Shown one piece after another: positions 22,623 through 30,723 of a stretch of DNA of 34,207 nt. Source of the stretch: Dorea sp. AF36-15AT. Its GTDB lineage: Bacteria > Bacillota > Clostridia > Lachnospirales > Lachnospiraceae. Each line of letters begins with the position of its first letter. Positions within the stretch are counted from its first letter, which is position 1. The stretch spans positions 1 to 34,207 of the forward strand of contig NZ_QUDV01000014.1 of assembly GCF_003477705.1 (NCBI RefSeq). Direction: 5' to 3'. The notes below the pieces were generated by a model, which was not told the origin of the DNA, ran no database searches, and was given only the letters and a program-made list of their open reading frames with translations. A program made the position numbers and the translations under genes.

Positions 22623-23303
22623 CTATTTTGCTCCATACTGCTCATAATATGCATCAATCGCAGCTTTCAAAGTATCATCAATCACAACCTTACCCTGACA
22701 CTCTCTGTTATACAGATGCTCTACGACTTCTTTCATCGTAACGATCGCTTTTGTCTCAAATCCATACAGATCCTTCACTTCATCCAGCGCACACTTCACG
22801 CCGCCTTTGCCGACTTCCATACGGTCCAGAGATACCATCAGGCCTACAATCTCGACATTAGCTGCGCCTTTTACCTTCGGTACGGTCTCTTCCATTGATT
22901 TACCGGAAGTGGTTACATCCTCGATCATGATTACACGATCACCATCCTGCAGGCTGCTTCCAAGGAATTTACCCTTATCTGCACCATGATCCTTCTCTTC
23001 TTTTCTATCTGAGCAGTAACGCACTTCCTTTCCGTACAGCTCACTGTATGCAATAGCAGTCACTACACTAAGTGGGATTCCCTTATATGCTGGTCCGAAC
23101 AGCACATCAAAATCATCACCATAAGTATCATGGATCGCCTTTGCATAATACTCACCCAGTCTCTTAAGCTGCGAACCGGTCACATATGCTCCTGCATTCA
23201 TAAAGAACGGAGATTTTCTGCCACTCTTTAATGTAAATTCGCCAAATTTCAATACATTACTCTCTACCATAAATTCAATAAATTCCTGTTTATATGCTTC
23301 CAT
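22623..23303 (-). CDS. pyrE: Orotate phosphoribosyltransferase PyrE
   Basis: A 226-residue type-1 phosphoribosyltransferase that joins orotate and PRPP to give OMP in pyrimidine synthesis. Motifs: 'FGEFTLKSGRKSPFFMNAGAY', 'VLFGPAYKGIPLSVV', the 'YCSDRKEEKDHGADKGKFLG' flexible loop and the PRPP site 'VIMIEDVTTSGKSMEE'. The length is normal. It has a GGAGG site, a near-consensus promoter with a short leader and no visible PyrR-type attenuator. It heads a string of small membrane-protein genes rather than other pyr genes. Confidence 0.97.
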   Translation of the reverse strand: MEAYKQEFIEFMVESNVLKFGEFTLKSGRKSPFFMNAGAYVTGSQLKRLGEYYAKAIHDTYGDDFDVLFGPAYKGIPLSVVTAIAYSELYGKEVRYCSDRKEEKDHGADKGKFLGSSLQDGDRVIMIEDVTTSGKSMEETVPKVKGAANVEIVGLMVSLDRMEVGKGGVKCALDEVKDLYGFETKAIVTMKEVVEHLYNRECQGKVVIDDTLKAAIDAYYEQYGAK

Positions 23304-23349
23304 TATCTATTAACCTCCATCACATTATCAATCTTTTATTAACTCTACA

Positions 23350-23378
23350 ATTTTACCACAAGTGATACACATTTTCAA
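23350..23378 (-). promoter_or_regulatory. Sigma-A promoter of pyrE
   Basis: Minus strand: TTGAAA (23378-23373), 17-bp spacer, extended -10 TGG-TAAAAT (23355-23350), about 47 bp before the pyrE start. The -35 box overlaps the stop codon of the 40-residue upstream frame. Confidence 0.8.
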
Positions 23379-23497
23379 ATGAAGTATCTGTGAACTCCGG
23401 CCAATTTGCAAACGTCCTCCAACGCAACTTCTGTAAGATCAGCTGCAAGCATCATTCTCGACGTGGAATCACACATTGCGCATGCTTCCTGTCTCAT
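23375..23497 (-). CDS. 40-residue hypothetical protein with a CxxC pair
   Basis: The frame begins MRQEACAMCDSTSRMMLAAD and has a GGAGGAAC ribosome site about 5-8 nt before its ATG. C6 and C9 form a CxxC pair and a third Cys is at position 30. A longer in-frame start at 23572 encodes an unlikely Tyr-rich leader. It lies directly upstream of pyrE and its stop sits in the pyrE promoter. It may be a small metal-binding or redox-sensing peptide, or a chance frame; the ribosome site is the main support. Confidence 0.5.
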   Translation of the reverse strand: MRQEACAMCDSTSRMMLAADLTEVALEDVCKLAGVHRYFI

Positions 23498-23605
23498 GTC
23501 CGTTCCTCCGACTGTTTTCTCTATTAATATATGATAATAATAGTATTCTCTACATATAATATACTCTACCATAGGAAGAGGTTGGTCGCAATCTTTTCAC
23601 ATCTG

Positions 23606-23646
23606 AAAAAACAGGGAAAGCCGGACTCATTCCGGTTTTCCCTGTT
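23606..23646 (-). terminator. Intrinsic terminator of the UraA-like permease gene
   Basis: A 16-bp stem with one G-U pair (arms 23610-23625 and 23631-23646, 5-nt loop) is followed on the minus strand by six U. It lies 14 bp after the permease stop. Confidence 0.93.
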
Positions 23647-23659
23647 ACGCTGTCATATA

Positions 23660-25063
23660 TTATGAAGGCTCATTGTCCTTTGTTTCAATCTGATCTACAT
23701 TCTCTGTGTCAACCAATCCCAGTTTTCTCTTCTGGAATTCCATGTTCGATAACATCAGGTTCATTGCAAAACCTACAACCAATGCCCAGCCTGAACCCTT
23801 GAATGCCAGAACTGCTGCCATAACACCGGCAATACTCTTATCAGTGCTTGTCTTACAATATTCCATACCGATTCTTGCACATACATATGCCTGGAATAAG
23901 AGAGTGATTGCTGAACCAACACCCATGATCGGCTTCATGAATGACACGATTGGCACCAAAATAACACTGAGAAATGTTGCCATACGGAAAGAACTCATTC
24001 CACCGATCAGAGATTTCATTGCTTTCTTTCCTTCTTTATAACGCATAGCAACAGATACTGTCATACCTACCCATAGCGGTCCGGCCAGTGGTGGGAACGG
24101 TGCGAATATTGCAAGGATCAGGTTTCTCAGACCACTGATCAGGTTCGATCTGCTTGAGTTAAAGTCAATATATTCATCACTTCGGCTCTCCTGTGCCTCT
24201 GCTACCAGTGTCTTAGACGTAACAAAATCTCCAAATGCCAGTACATAGCAGATCAATGCTAACGGGAGTGCACTGATGAATTTTGAAATCGGAGGGAATC
24301 CGACTGCAAAAATGCTGACTGTATGGAAGATATTACTGAAATCAGGAATTCTGATGACTGTTCCAAGCTCCAGAACCGGTTTTGACAATTCTCCAAGTGC
24401 AACTCCGGCTAACATAGCAACAAGATATGGGAATAAATTACCATATTTTGCCATAATATCCAGTATTTTATATTTATCTCTGTTCTTTTCACAGAACGGT
24501 GAAAAACTCAAAAATGCAAGTAACAAGGTACCTGCAAGTGTCGCTATCGGTGCAGTCATCAACTGACTTCCGTCAGACAACTGTCCCTGCAATACTGTGA
24601 TCGGTGCTGCGATCAAAATACCACCTTTGATAGAATTCGGCACACCATTTACAAATTTATCTGCAAGCTTAGTGATTCCCATAAATATAAATACAAAGGC
24701 TACCAGCAGCTGCAATGCGATCATTGCCTGAATTCGCTCAGGTCCTTTTTCAAATCCATTCAAATATGCCAAAGTAAATGGCAGGGTCGGGGTGATCCAT
24801 CCGGGAACAACCGGATCTCCCAGCCATCCGTGAAGCATATACATAAATACTTCAATGATGACACAGCTCCATGCAAGTTCATATGGAAGTCCAAGATTAT
24901 CAGTCAGGTACGGAATCGAACTTAAAGCTGTAGCACCAAGGATCAGACCCTGAAAAAACTCTACATACTCAATTTTATAATGAACCCCTGGAATCCTCCA
25001 CTGAAATGGGCCAAGTGGAATATATGGAAGTTCATTAAGTCTTGTTGCTCTTTTCGGACTCAT
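23660..25063 (-). CDS. Putative permease, NCS2/UraA-fold-like, substrate unknown
   Basis: A 467-residue integral membrane protein with about 12-14 hydrophobic segments. 'IEYVEFFQGLILGATALSSIPYLTDNLGLPYELA' and 'WLGDPVVPGWITPTLPFTLAYLNGFE' recall the first helices and the half-helix of xanthine/uracil, benzoate or SulP-type carriers, but the standard NCS2 signature is not clear. It has an AAAGGAGG site. A terminator separates it from the MFS gene upstream, so it has its own promoter in the 297-bp gap, though none was clearly seen. Lying next to a probable quinate/shikimate locus, it may carry a related hydroxy-acid or aromatic product. Confidence 0.65.
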   Translation of the reverse strand: MSPKRATRLNELPYIPLGPFQWRIPGVHYKIEYVEFFQGLILGATALSSIPYLTDNLGLPYELAWSCVIIEVFMYMLHGWLGDPVVPGWITPTLPFTLAYLNGFEKGPERIQAMIALQLLVAFVFIFMGITKLADKFVNGVPNSIKGGILIAAPITVLQGQLSDGSQLMTAPIATLAGTLLLAFLSFSPFCEKNRDKYKILDIMAKYGNLFPYLVAMLAGVALGELSKPVLELGTVIRIPDFSNIFHTVSIFAVGFPPISKFISALPLALICYVLAFGDFVTSKTLVAEAQESRSDEYIDFNSSRSNLISGLRNLILAIFAPFPPLAGPLWVGMTVSVAMRYKEGKKAMKSLIGGMSSFRMATFLSVILVPIVSFMKPIMGVGSAITLLFQAYVCARIGMEYCKTSTDKSIAGVMAAVLAFKGSGWALVVGFAMNLMLSNMEFQKRKLGLVDTENVDQIETKDNEPS

Positions 25064-25287
25064 CTTTGAGCGTCCTCCTTTATCTTATATTGTTACACAG
25101 TAGTCAATCGGACATTCGCAATCCGCTTCGCTACTTGCTTGATTCGGTTTAACTGTATATTTCCGGCAATTCAGTCGCCTAAACACAACGCCAGTTATTT
25201 TATAGATAAATTTTATAGAATAACAGGATTTTCCTCTTATTTCAACTGTAATTTTTATAAATGTCTTTTTTTTAACAATACATTCTT

Positions 25288-25342
25288 AAAAAAACGGGAC
25301 TGTATTCTTATAGATGATAACATCTTTCGGAACACCAGTCCC
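25288..25342 (-). terminator. Terminator of the quinate/shikimate-type operon
   Basis: GGGACTG (25296-25302) pairs with CAGTCCC (25336-25342). The loop holds a second small hairpin (GATG-ATAA-CATC). On the minus strand the stem is followed by seven U (25294-25288). It lies just after the MFS stop codon. The rest of the gap down to 25064 shows no further clear feature. Confidence 0.85.
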
Positions 25343-25360
25343 AATGTTCTTTATTATATT

Positions 25361-26647
25361 CTACAATGCACCTTTTCCGAAGATTTTCTTATGCTGAGCT
25401 ACTAAGTAGAGGGAACTTAAAATAGCAAGGATTGCAAATACTAATAACATGATCATAAGGGTGTAAACTGCATTAGCCTCACCTGATACTTTTGTAAGCT
25501 GTGCTGCTACTACCGGGATCAGGTAGCTTGCTGCACCCATGAATGTGTAATAAATACCCGTGTTTCTTCCCTTTGGTCCTGGGTTAAACAACTGAACTAC
25601 TGCAAGACCTGTCTGAAGAGCACCACCTGCTGCAAAGAATCCTAACATTGCAATTGCGATGTAAATGATTGCTACCTGATGGATAAACAGTACACCTGCA
25701 AGTGCAGCTGCTGTACAGATAGAATCGATCAGGATAACTTTCAGCGGACTCCATTTTAATTTAGCCATCATGAATGCCCAGAAAATTACTGCACAGATAG
25801 ATCCAATTGTATAAATGGAAGTCATACCAGCTGCCTGCATCTCGGAAAGTCCACATACGGATAATCCAAATGCCTTTGTATACTGCTGTGCACCATACAT
25901 GATTGCCATGCAAAGGAATGCATAAAACATTACCAGAAATACTACAAATTTGTTTGGTTTCGTAAGCATCGCTGCCTTAGCTGCATCAATCTCTGCCTGT
26001 ACTGCATCATTTGATTTTCCATCTTTTCCTTCTGATGCCTTCTTCTGATCATCATAAACAAATGGAGCAACGATTGCAAGTACTAAACAAACGATTGACA
26101 GTACAACCGGAATGATTACATTTAATTTCCAGTTTCCATTGCTTGCGTTATGTACAACCAGGAGCGGATACACCATACCAGACAATGAAACGAAGAATTT
26201 GATTCCGATCAGCGCAGAACCAGGTGCTGCAGGATAAGCTTCCTGTACAGCCGGATATCCGGATGCATCCCAGAATCCTGATGTTGCAACTCCAGCAACA
26301 AATCCGCAGATAGAAGCAACTACTGCGCTGCTTGTAAATAAGAATCCAAGGAAGCAGATGATATATAAGATAGCTCCGCCGATCATTAATTTCTTACGTC
26401 CTACGCGGTCAGAGATTTCTCCACCGATCCACACACTGACGAATTTACCGAAACCTGTCCATGCAACTGCTGTACTAACTGCTGCAATACCTGCCGCATA
26501 TGCTGCAGACTGTGGGTCTGACATATTGAATCCCCACTGTTTTGCAAAATTCACGTTATTCTGGCTTAAAATAATAGCTTGAATACCATGTGTCAAATAG
26601 CAAAAATAGACACAAATGATAGACAATAAATATTTTTTTGCTTTCAT
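25361..26647 (-). CDS. MFS transporter, probable hydroaromatic acid uptake
   Basis: A 428-residue major facilitator carrier with twelve predicted helices and a central charged loop (about 205-225). The loop 2-3 motif 'GGEISDRVGRKKLMIGG' is a clear MFS motif A. The C-half includes 'LFNPGPKGRNTGIYYTFMGAASYLIPVVAAQL'. It is the fourth and last gene after the TIM-barrel enzyme, flavoprotein and shikimate-type dehydrogenase, starting 27 bp after the dehydrogenase. Uptake of quinate or shikimate is inferred from this linkage. An AAAGGAGA site precedes ATG and a terminator follows. Confidence 0.9.
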   Translation of the reverse strand: MKAKKYLLSIICVYFCYLTHGIQAIILSQNNVNFAKQWGFNMSDPQSAAYAAGIAAVSTAVAWTGFGKFVSVWIGGEISDRVGRKKLMIGGAILYIICFLGFLFTSSAVVASICGFVAGVATSGFWDASGYPAVQEAYPAAPGSALIGIKFFVSLSGMVYPLLVVHNASNGNWKLNVIIPVVLSIVCLVLAIVAPFVYDDQKKASEGKDGKSNDAVQAEIDAAKAAMLTKPNKFVVFLVMFYAFLCMAIMYGAQQYTKAFGLSVCGLSEMQAAGMTSIYTIGSICAVIFWAFMMAKLKWSPLKVILIDSICTAAALAGVLFIHQVAIIYIAIAMLGFFAAGGALQTGLAVVQLFNPGPKGRNTGIYYTFMGAASYLIPVVAAQLTKVSGEANAVYTLMIMLLVFAILAILSSLYLVAQHKKIFGKGAL

Positions 26648-26674
26648 TCCCTCAATCTCCTTTGTCGAATTGTT

Positions 26675-27550
26675 TTATTTTGCCTGTGCCTTCTGAAATT
26701 CCTGATACTCAGCAAGTGGCATCTCTTTTCCAACAAACAGTTCGTAGTTAACTGCACCCTGCTGCTGAAGCATTCCTACACCACCGATTGCTTTGCATCC
26801 GGCTTCTTCTGCTTCAACGATCATCTTTGTCTTCTCCGGATTATATACCGTATCTGCTACAACCAGGTCTTTACGGAACAATGATTTGTCAACCAGTGTT
26901 ACATCCTCATGTGGCTTCATTCCCATAATGGTTGCATTTACCAGAATATCACAAGTCTTAACTGCTGCTTCCAGTTTTGCCTTATCATCCAGATCATCAA
27001 CAGTAACAACACATTCCGGACACTTCTCTGCTAATTTAGCCTGTGTTCCTTTTGCTCTCTCGAAGAACTTATCCTGAATGCTGAAGATATTGATCTCTTT
27101 TGCTCCGTCAAGTGCTAACTGAACCTGGATAGCTGTAGCTGCTCCGCCGGCGCCAAGTACAACTACCTTTTTATCTTTTACAGGTACTCCGTTAAGTTCA
27201 AGGTTCTTAACGAATCCAACACCATCTGTAATGTGACCTGTGATCACACCGTCATCATTAACAAATACATTACAGGCGCCAATAATCTCTGCTGCCGGAG
27301 AAAGCTTATCTACTAACTCTGCTGCAATATTTTTACATGGCATAGTAAAGTTACCACCACGCATTTTGAACAAACGAATTGCCTCAAATGCTTTTGGCAT
27401 CTCTTCTTCTGTTACATCAAATGCCATATATGCATAATCCAGTCCGTCATGCTGGAAGCTGAAGTTGTACATTGCCGGAGATCCTGAATGTCCAACCGGT
27501 GTTCCAAATAATCCCATTAAGCCTGTGTGTCCGGAAATTCTTTTTTCCAT
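26675..27550 (-). CDS. aroE: Quinate/shikimate dehydrogenase, YdiB-like
   Basis: A 291-residue dehydrogenase for the shikimate/3-dehydroshikimate (and possibly quinate/3-dehydroquinate) pair. Substrate serines lie in 'GHSGSPAMYN' (S22, S24), the catalytic Lys is K73 ('FTMPCKN') and the paired Asp is D109 ('HITDGVGF'). The dinucleotide loop is 'VVLGAGGAATA'. After the second strand it reads 'IFSIQDKFFERA', matching the 'NRRDEFF' of E. coli YdiB as I recall it, rather than the NRT phosphate clamp of biosynthetic AroE. That suggests NAD+ use and a catabolic direction. 'VGMLQQQGAVNYELF' closes the active site. Operon neighbours support catabolism. Confidence 0.9.
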   Translation of the reverse strand: MEKRISGHTGLMGLFGTPVGHSGSPAMYNFSFQHDGLDYAYMAFDVTEEEMPKAFEAIRLFKMRGGNFTMPCKNIAAELVDKLSPAAEIIGACNVFVNDDGVITGHITDGVGFVKNLELNGVPVKDKKVVVLGAGGAATAIQVQLALDGAKEINIFSIQDKFFERAKGTQAKLAEKCPECVVTVDDLDDKAKLEAAVKTCDILVNATIMGMKPHEDVTLVDKSLFRKDLVVADTVYNPEKTKMIVEAEEAGCKAIGGVGMLQQQGAVNYELFVGKEMPLAEYQEFQKAQAK

Positions 27551-27581
27551 GATCCTAATCCTCCTGGTTTTCTTTTTATGA

Positions 27582-27602
27582 CAGTCCGTATATCGCGGAC
27601 TG
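27582..27602. other. Hairpin in the flavoprotein-dehydrogenase gap
   Basis: CAGTCCG (27582-27588) pairs with CGGACTG (27596-27602) over a 7-nt loop inside the 81-bp gap. There is no U-run, so it is more likely a processing or stability element inside the operon. Confidence 0.5.
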
Positions 27603-27631
27603 CCCTATGAATATATATGTTATTATAAGAT

Positions 27632-29602
27632 TTACAATTTTAATGCTACATCGTATGCTTCTTTTGTAGCATCCAGTGCACGACGTGCTCTTACAGCGTC
27701 ACCTACCATGTGAACTTCTGGTACGATGTCTTTTAATTCTTCAGCAAAGTCATATACTACGTTCTGACCGTCACGGTGTGTATAGCGTGAGCTGAATCCC
27801 ATAGACAGAACTACGGTATCAAATCCTCTTGCCTCATAGATTGTCTCATCAGATTTGTCTGCTGCATTCTTGTAGCTTACACCATCTGAGAAAATCTCTG
27901 ATACAGCAGCACTTGTAATCTGCTTGATACCATATTTTTCAAATGCTTCCATAAGGAATACACGGTGCTCGTGAATTACATCCGGTCCGATCGCATCTCT
28001 CATTTCGATAACAGCTACTTCATGTCCCTGTTCTGCAAGGAAGTCAGCAGTCTCTGCACCTACCATACCGCCACCAACAACTAAGACTTTGTGTCCTACC
28101 GGGCGTGTTCCTTCCAGGCAGTCAACACCATATACAATATCCGGATTGTGGATACCTTTGATAAATGGCAGTACTAATGTCTCTGATCCTGTTGCAAGGA
28201 TAACTGCATCCGGTGTATCTTCTTTTAACATCTGTGCTGTCACCTTTGTATTCATCTTGATGTTAACGCCGGCTTTTTCACATTTTACAATGTAGCTCCT
28301 GATCATACCGGTGATATCACCTTTTCCCGGTGGGTAAGCAGCCAGTCTCATATTACCACCAAGCTTATCTGTTGCTTCAAATAAAGTAACATCATGTCCA
28401 CGTCTCTTAGCTGTGAATGCAGCACACATACCTGCTACGCCACCGCCGATCACGTATACTTTTTTCGCTTTTTCAGCCTTCGGAAGTCCTTCAACCTCAC
28501 GTCCAAGTACTGGATTCACCAGACAGCAAAGTGGCTTACCTGCATACATATTAGCAACACATCCCTGCAGACAGGCGATACATGGTGTCAGATCTTCAAG
28601 TCTTTCTTCCTGCGCTTTTTCCGGAGTATGAGGATCAGCCAGTGACTGACGTCCAAATGCTACCAGATCTGCATTGCCAAGTTTGATCATCTGTTCTGCA
28701 AACTGTGGCTCTGTATATCGCCCAACTGTAATAATCGGAACAGATACACATTTCTTGATATTAGCAACCAGTTCTGCCGAGAAACCGCCGTGGATACCTG
28801 TAGGTGCCCACATATACTCATCTTTCAGATGTACTGCACGAGATACATGAAGTCCGTCAATTCCACACTCCTCCAGGTAAGCTGCTACTGCACACATATC
28901 GTGATTATCAAGTCCACCAAACATATCTTCTGTACTGTTGATACGTGCAAGAACGGCAATCTTTCCTTCTGTTTTCTTCTTAACTTCTTCAATGATCAGA
29001 CGAGAAAATCTCATTCTGTTTTCAAAGCTTCCGCCAAATTCATCGACACGCTTATTGGTTCTTGGTGACATGAATGAATTTACAAGATAACCATGTGCCA
29101 TGTGAATTTCTACTGCATCAGCTCCGCCCTTCATCGCGCGAACTGCTGCATCACCATATCCTTTTACGAGTTCATACACTTTTTCTGTCGGTACTGCTTC
29201 CGGAATGTCCTTTCCATCTGCAGATGCGATTGCTGTTGCAGCCTCGATCGGTGCTCCTGCATTCTTTGCATTACCTTCCGGTCCTGCATTCTGAAGCTGG
29301 ATAGAAATCTTTGCGCCTTCTGCGTGACAGGCATCTGTAATTCTCTTCAGGCTTTCAATACTGTTATCATCATACAGGCAAGGTTTCTTAGGGCCTCCCT
29401 TAGCACCTTTATGTACTACAGTTGCTTCAATCGTAATCAGACCAAACTGTCCTTTTGCACGTTCACTGTAATATGCAACGGACTGATCACTCCATGTTCC
29501 ATCTGAATTAGCGAAGTTATTTCCCATCGGGGGAACTACAAAACGATTCTTAACTGTCATAGGTCCGATCTGAATCGGAGAAAACATATTTTTGAATTTC
29601 AT
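27632..29602 (-). CDS. Old Yellow Enzyme-type NADH:flavin oxidoreductase with Fe-S cluster and FAD domain
   Basis: A 656-residue flavoprotein of the 2,4-dienoyl-CoA reductase/BaiCD-BaiH/2-enoate reductase type. Residues about 1-335 are the FMN TIM barrel ('MFSPIQIGPMTVKNRFVVPPMG', 'AVEIHMAHGYLVNSFMSPRTNKR'). A 4Fe-4S site follows in 'CIACLQGC' plus the downstream 'CC' about eleven residues on. Then come FAD- and NAD-binding halves ('VYVIGGGVAGMCAAFTAKRRGHDVTLFEA', 'KVLVVGGGMVGAETADFLAEQGHEVAVIE'). Such enzymes reduce activated C=C bonds under anaerobic conditions. Sitting between the TIM-barrel enzyme and the shikimate-type dehydrogenase, it may reduce the ring double bond of (dehydro)shikimate or recycle cofactor. 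Substrate is unproven. Confidence 0.9.
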   Translation of the reverse strand: MKFKNMFSPIQIGPMTVKNRFVVPPMGNNFANSDGTWSDQSVAYYSERAKGQFGLITIEATVVHKGAKGGPKKPCLYDDNSIESLKRITDACHAEGAKISIQLQNAGPEGNAKNAGAPIEAATAIASADGKDIPEAVPTEKVYELVKGYGDAAVRAMKGGADAVEIHMAHGYLVNSFMSPRTNKRVDEFGGSFENRMRFSRLIIEEVKKKTEGKIAVLARINSTEDMFGGLDNHDMCAVAAYLEECGIDGLHVSRAVHLKDEYMWAPTGIHGGFSAELVANIKKCVSVPIITVGRYTEPQFAEQMIKLGNADLVAFGRQSLADPHTPEKAQEERLEDLTPCIACLQGCVANMYAGKPLCCLVNPVLGREVEGLPKAEKAKKVYVIGGGVAGMCAAFTAKRRGHDVTLFEATDKLGGNMRLAAYPPGKGDITGMIRSYIVKCEKAGVNIKMNTKVTAQMLKEDTPDAVILATGSETLVLPFIKGIHNPDIVYGVDCLEGTRPVGHKVLVVGGGMVGAETADFLAEQGHEVAVIEMRDAIGPDVIHEHRVFLMEAFEKYGIKQITSAAVSEIFSDGVSYKNAADKSDETIYEARGFDTVVLSMGFSSRYTHRDGQNVVYDFAEELKDIVPEVHMVGDAVRARRALDATKEAYDVALKL

Positions 29603-29639
29603 TATTTTACCTCTCTTTTCAATGAATCTGTTTTCTGAA

Positions 29640-30476
29640 TTAGTCTACCAGTTCTGGCCAAGCTTCTTTTAATACTTTTTCTGTGTTTTCATATGTATAA
29701 GCAGCTGCTGCATCGATTCCTCTTCCAAGAATCTCATCCGAGATTACTTCTACACCAACAACCTTTGGATCAATTCCGGCATCTTTGATCATCTTAACAA
29801 ATCCTGCTGTATCCTTTGCTCCTGTTCCCGGTGCAAGACGGTCATGCATAGACTCATCTCTTAAAATTGAAGCTGCATACGGTCTGTCATAAGCATCATT
29901 AATCTGGATAGAAATAACTTTCTCAGCGATTTCCGGTGTCAGGATATCGTACGGCTGATCTGCTCTTACCCAATGCCATGTATCAAGAATCAGCATTGCA
30001 TTGTCACATCCGGAAGCTTTTACAACTTCCCAGCCTTTCTGAAGGTTCGGAATTCCACTGTATGGCATCGGCTCAACACCAATAATGTATTTGCCGGCTC
30101 TCTGACACAGTTCTTTTAACTTCTGAGCTGTGTACTCTACAGAATAGTTTTCCATCAGTCCGCAGTTGATGTGACCTACTCCAAAGAGTTCGCACATATG
30201 GAAACACATCTGCTCTTTGTACTTCTGCTCATAGGAACGATGTTCTTCACACCACTGAACAATGTACTCTACCTCTGTTACTTTCATGTCATGTTTGTCA
30301 AGAATTGCAAGAATGTCTTCATCATGAAGTCCTTCATTCAAGGCATCAACATAAGTCTCTGCACGAAGACCGATTCCTTCATATCCTGCTTCTTTGGCAG
30401 CGATTACACGATCTTCAAATTTACACTGATCTCCAAGTGTCCATGAGCTTACTGTGATTGGATTCTTCTTTGACAT
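29640..30476 (-). CDS. TIM-barrel sugar isomerase/epimerase-like protein, candidate 3-dehydroshikimate dehydratase
   Basis: A 278-residue protein of the xylose-isomerase-like/AP-endonuclease-2 superfamily. Metal ligands fall at E135 ('IIGVEPMP'), D165 ('LILDTWHW'), Q191 ('ISIQINDA') and E243 ('VGVEVIS'). A Gln at the third place, with nearly this spacing, is what I recall for QuiC1-type 3-dehydroshikimate dehydratases, whereas many sugar epimerases have His. 'DRLAPGTG' is the usual family loop. The gene is first in the operon behind a strong promoter and is followed by a flavoprotein, a YdiB-like dehydrogenase and an MFS carrier, with a divergent LysR. The reaction would be 3-dehydroshikimate to protocatechuate. 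A sugar-phosphate isomerase role is the alternative. Confidence 0.8.
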   Translation of the reverse strand: MSKKNPITVSSWTLGDQCKFEDRVIAAKEAGYEGIGLRAETYVDALNEGLHDEDILAILDKHDMKVTEVEYIVQWCEEHRSYEQKYKEQMCFHMCELFGVGHINCGLMENYSVEYTAQKLKELCQRAGKYIIGVEPMPYSGIPNLQKGWEVVKASGCDNAMLILDTWHWVRADQPYDILTPEIAEKVISIQINDAYDRPYAASILRDESMHDRLAPGTGAKDTAGFVKMIKDAGIDPKVVGVEVISDEILGRGIDAAAAYTYENTEKVLKEAWPELVD

Positions 30477-30553
30477 AATTCTACCTCCATTGTGAAATTG
30501 AATACTATACCGTTAATTTGGTCGTTCAATCTTGTAATATTTTCTATGTCTAA

Positions 30554-30582
30554 ATTATAACGAATCGTTAAATAAAAGACAA
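30554..30582 (-). promoter_or_regulatory. Sigma-A promoter of the quinate/shikimate-type operon with central palindrome
   Basis: Minus strand: TTGTCT (30582-30577), 17-bp spacer, perfect TATAAT (30559-30554). The spacer contains the palindrome TAACGA-A-TCGTTA (30558-30570), a likely operator lying between the -35 and -10 boxes. Confidence 0.8.
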
Positions 30583-30655
30583 ATTGGTAATTCTGTCACA
30601 ATCGATAGATTTTGTTTATGGATTTTATTGGCAATTCGTGGTACGATGATATAAC
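30583..30655 (+). promoter_or_regulatory. lysR promoter and 11-bp direct repeats
   Basis: ATTGG(T/C)AATTC occurs at 30583-30593 and 30627-30637, 44 bp apart (about four helical turns). The second copy overlaps a plus-strand promoter: TTGGCA (30628-30633), 16-bp spacer, extended -10 TGA-TATAAC (30650-30655). The first copy lies directly upstream of the divergent operon's -35 box. These are plausible LysR binding sites; this is inferred. Confidence 0.55.
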
Positions 30656-30723
30656 TGAATACTAAATACTCACTTACAAATAACGAGAAGATACAAATAT
30701 TAATCAGAAAAGGAGAAAACCTT

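Noticed and set aside
23304..23350. PyrR-type attenuator before pyrE
   Set aside because: The leader is under 50 nt and holds no terminator/antiterminator pair.
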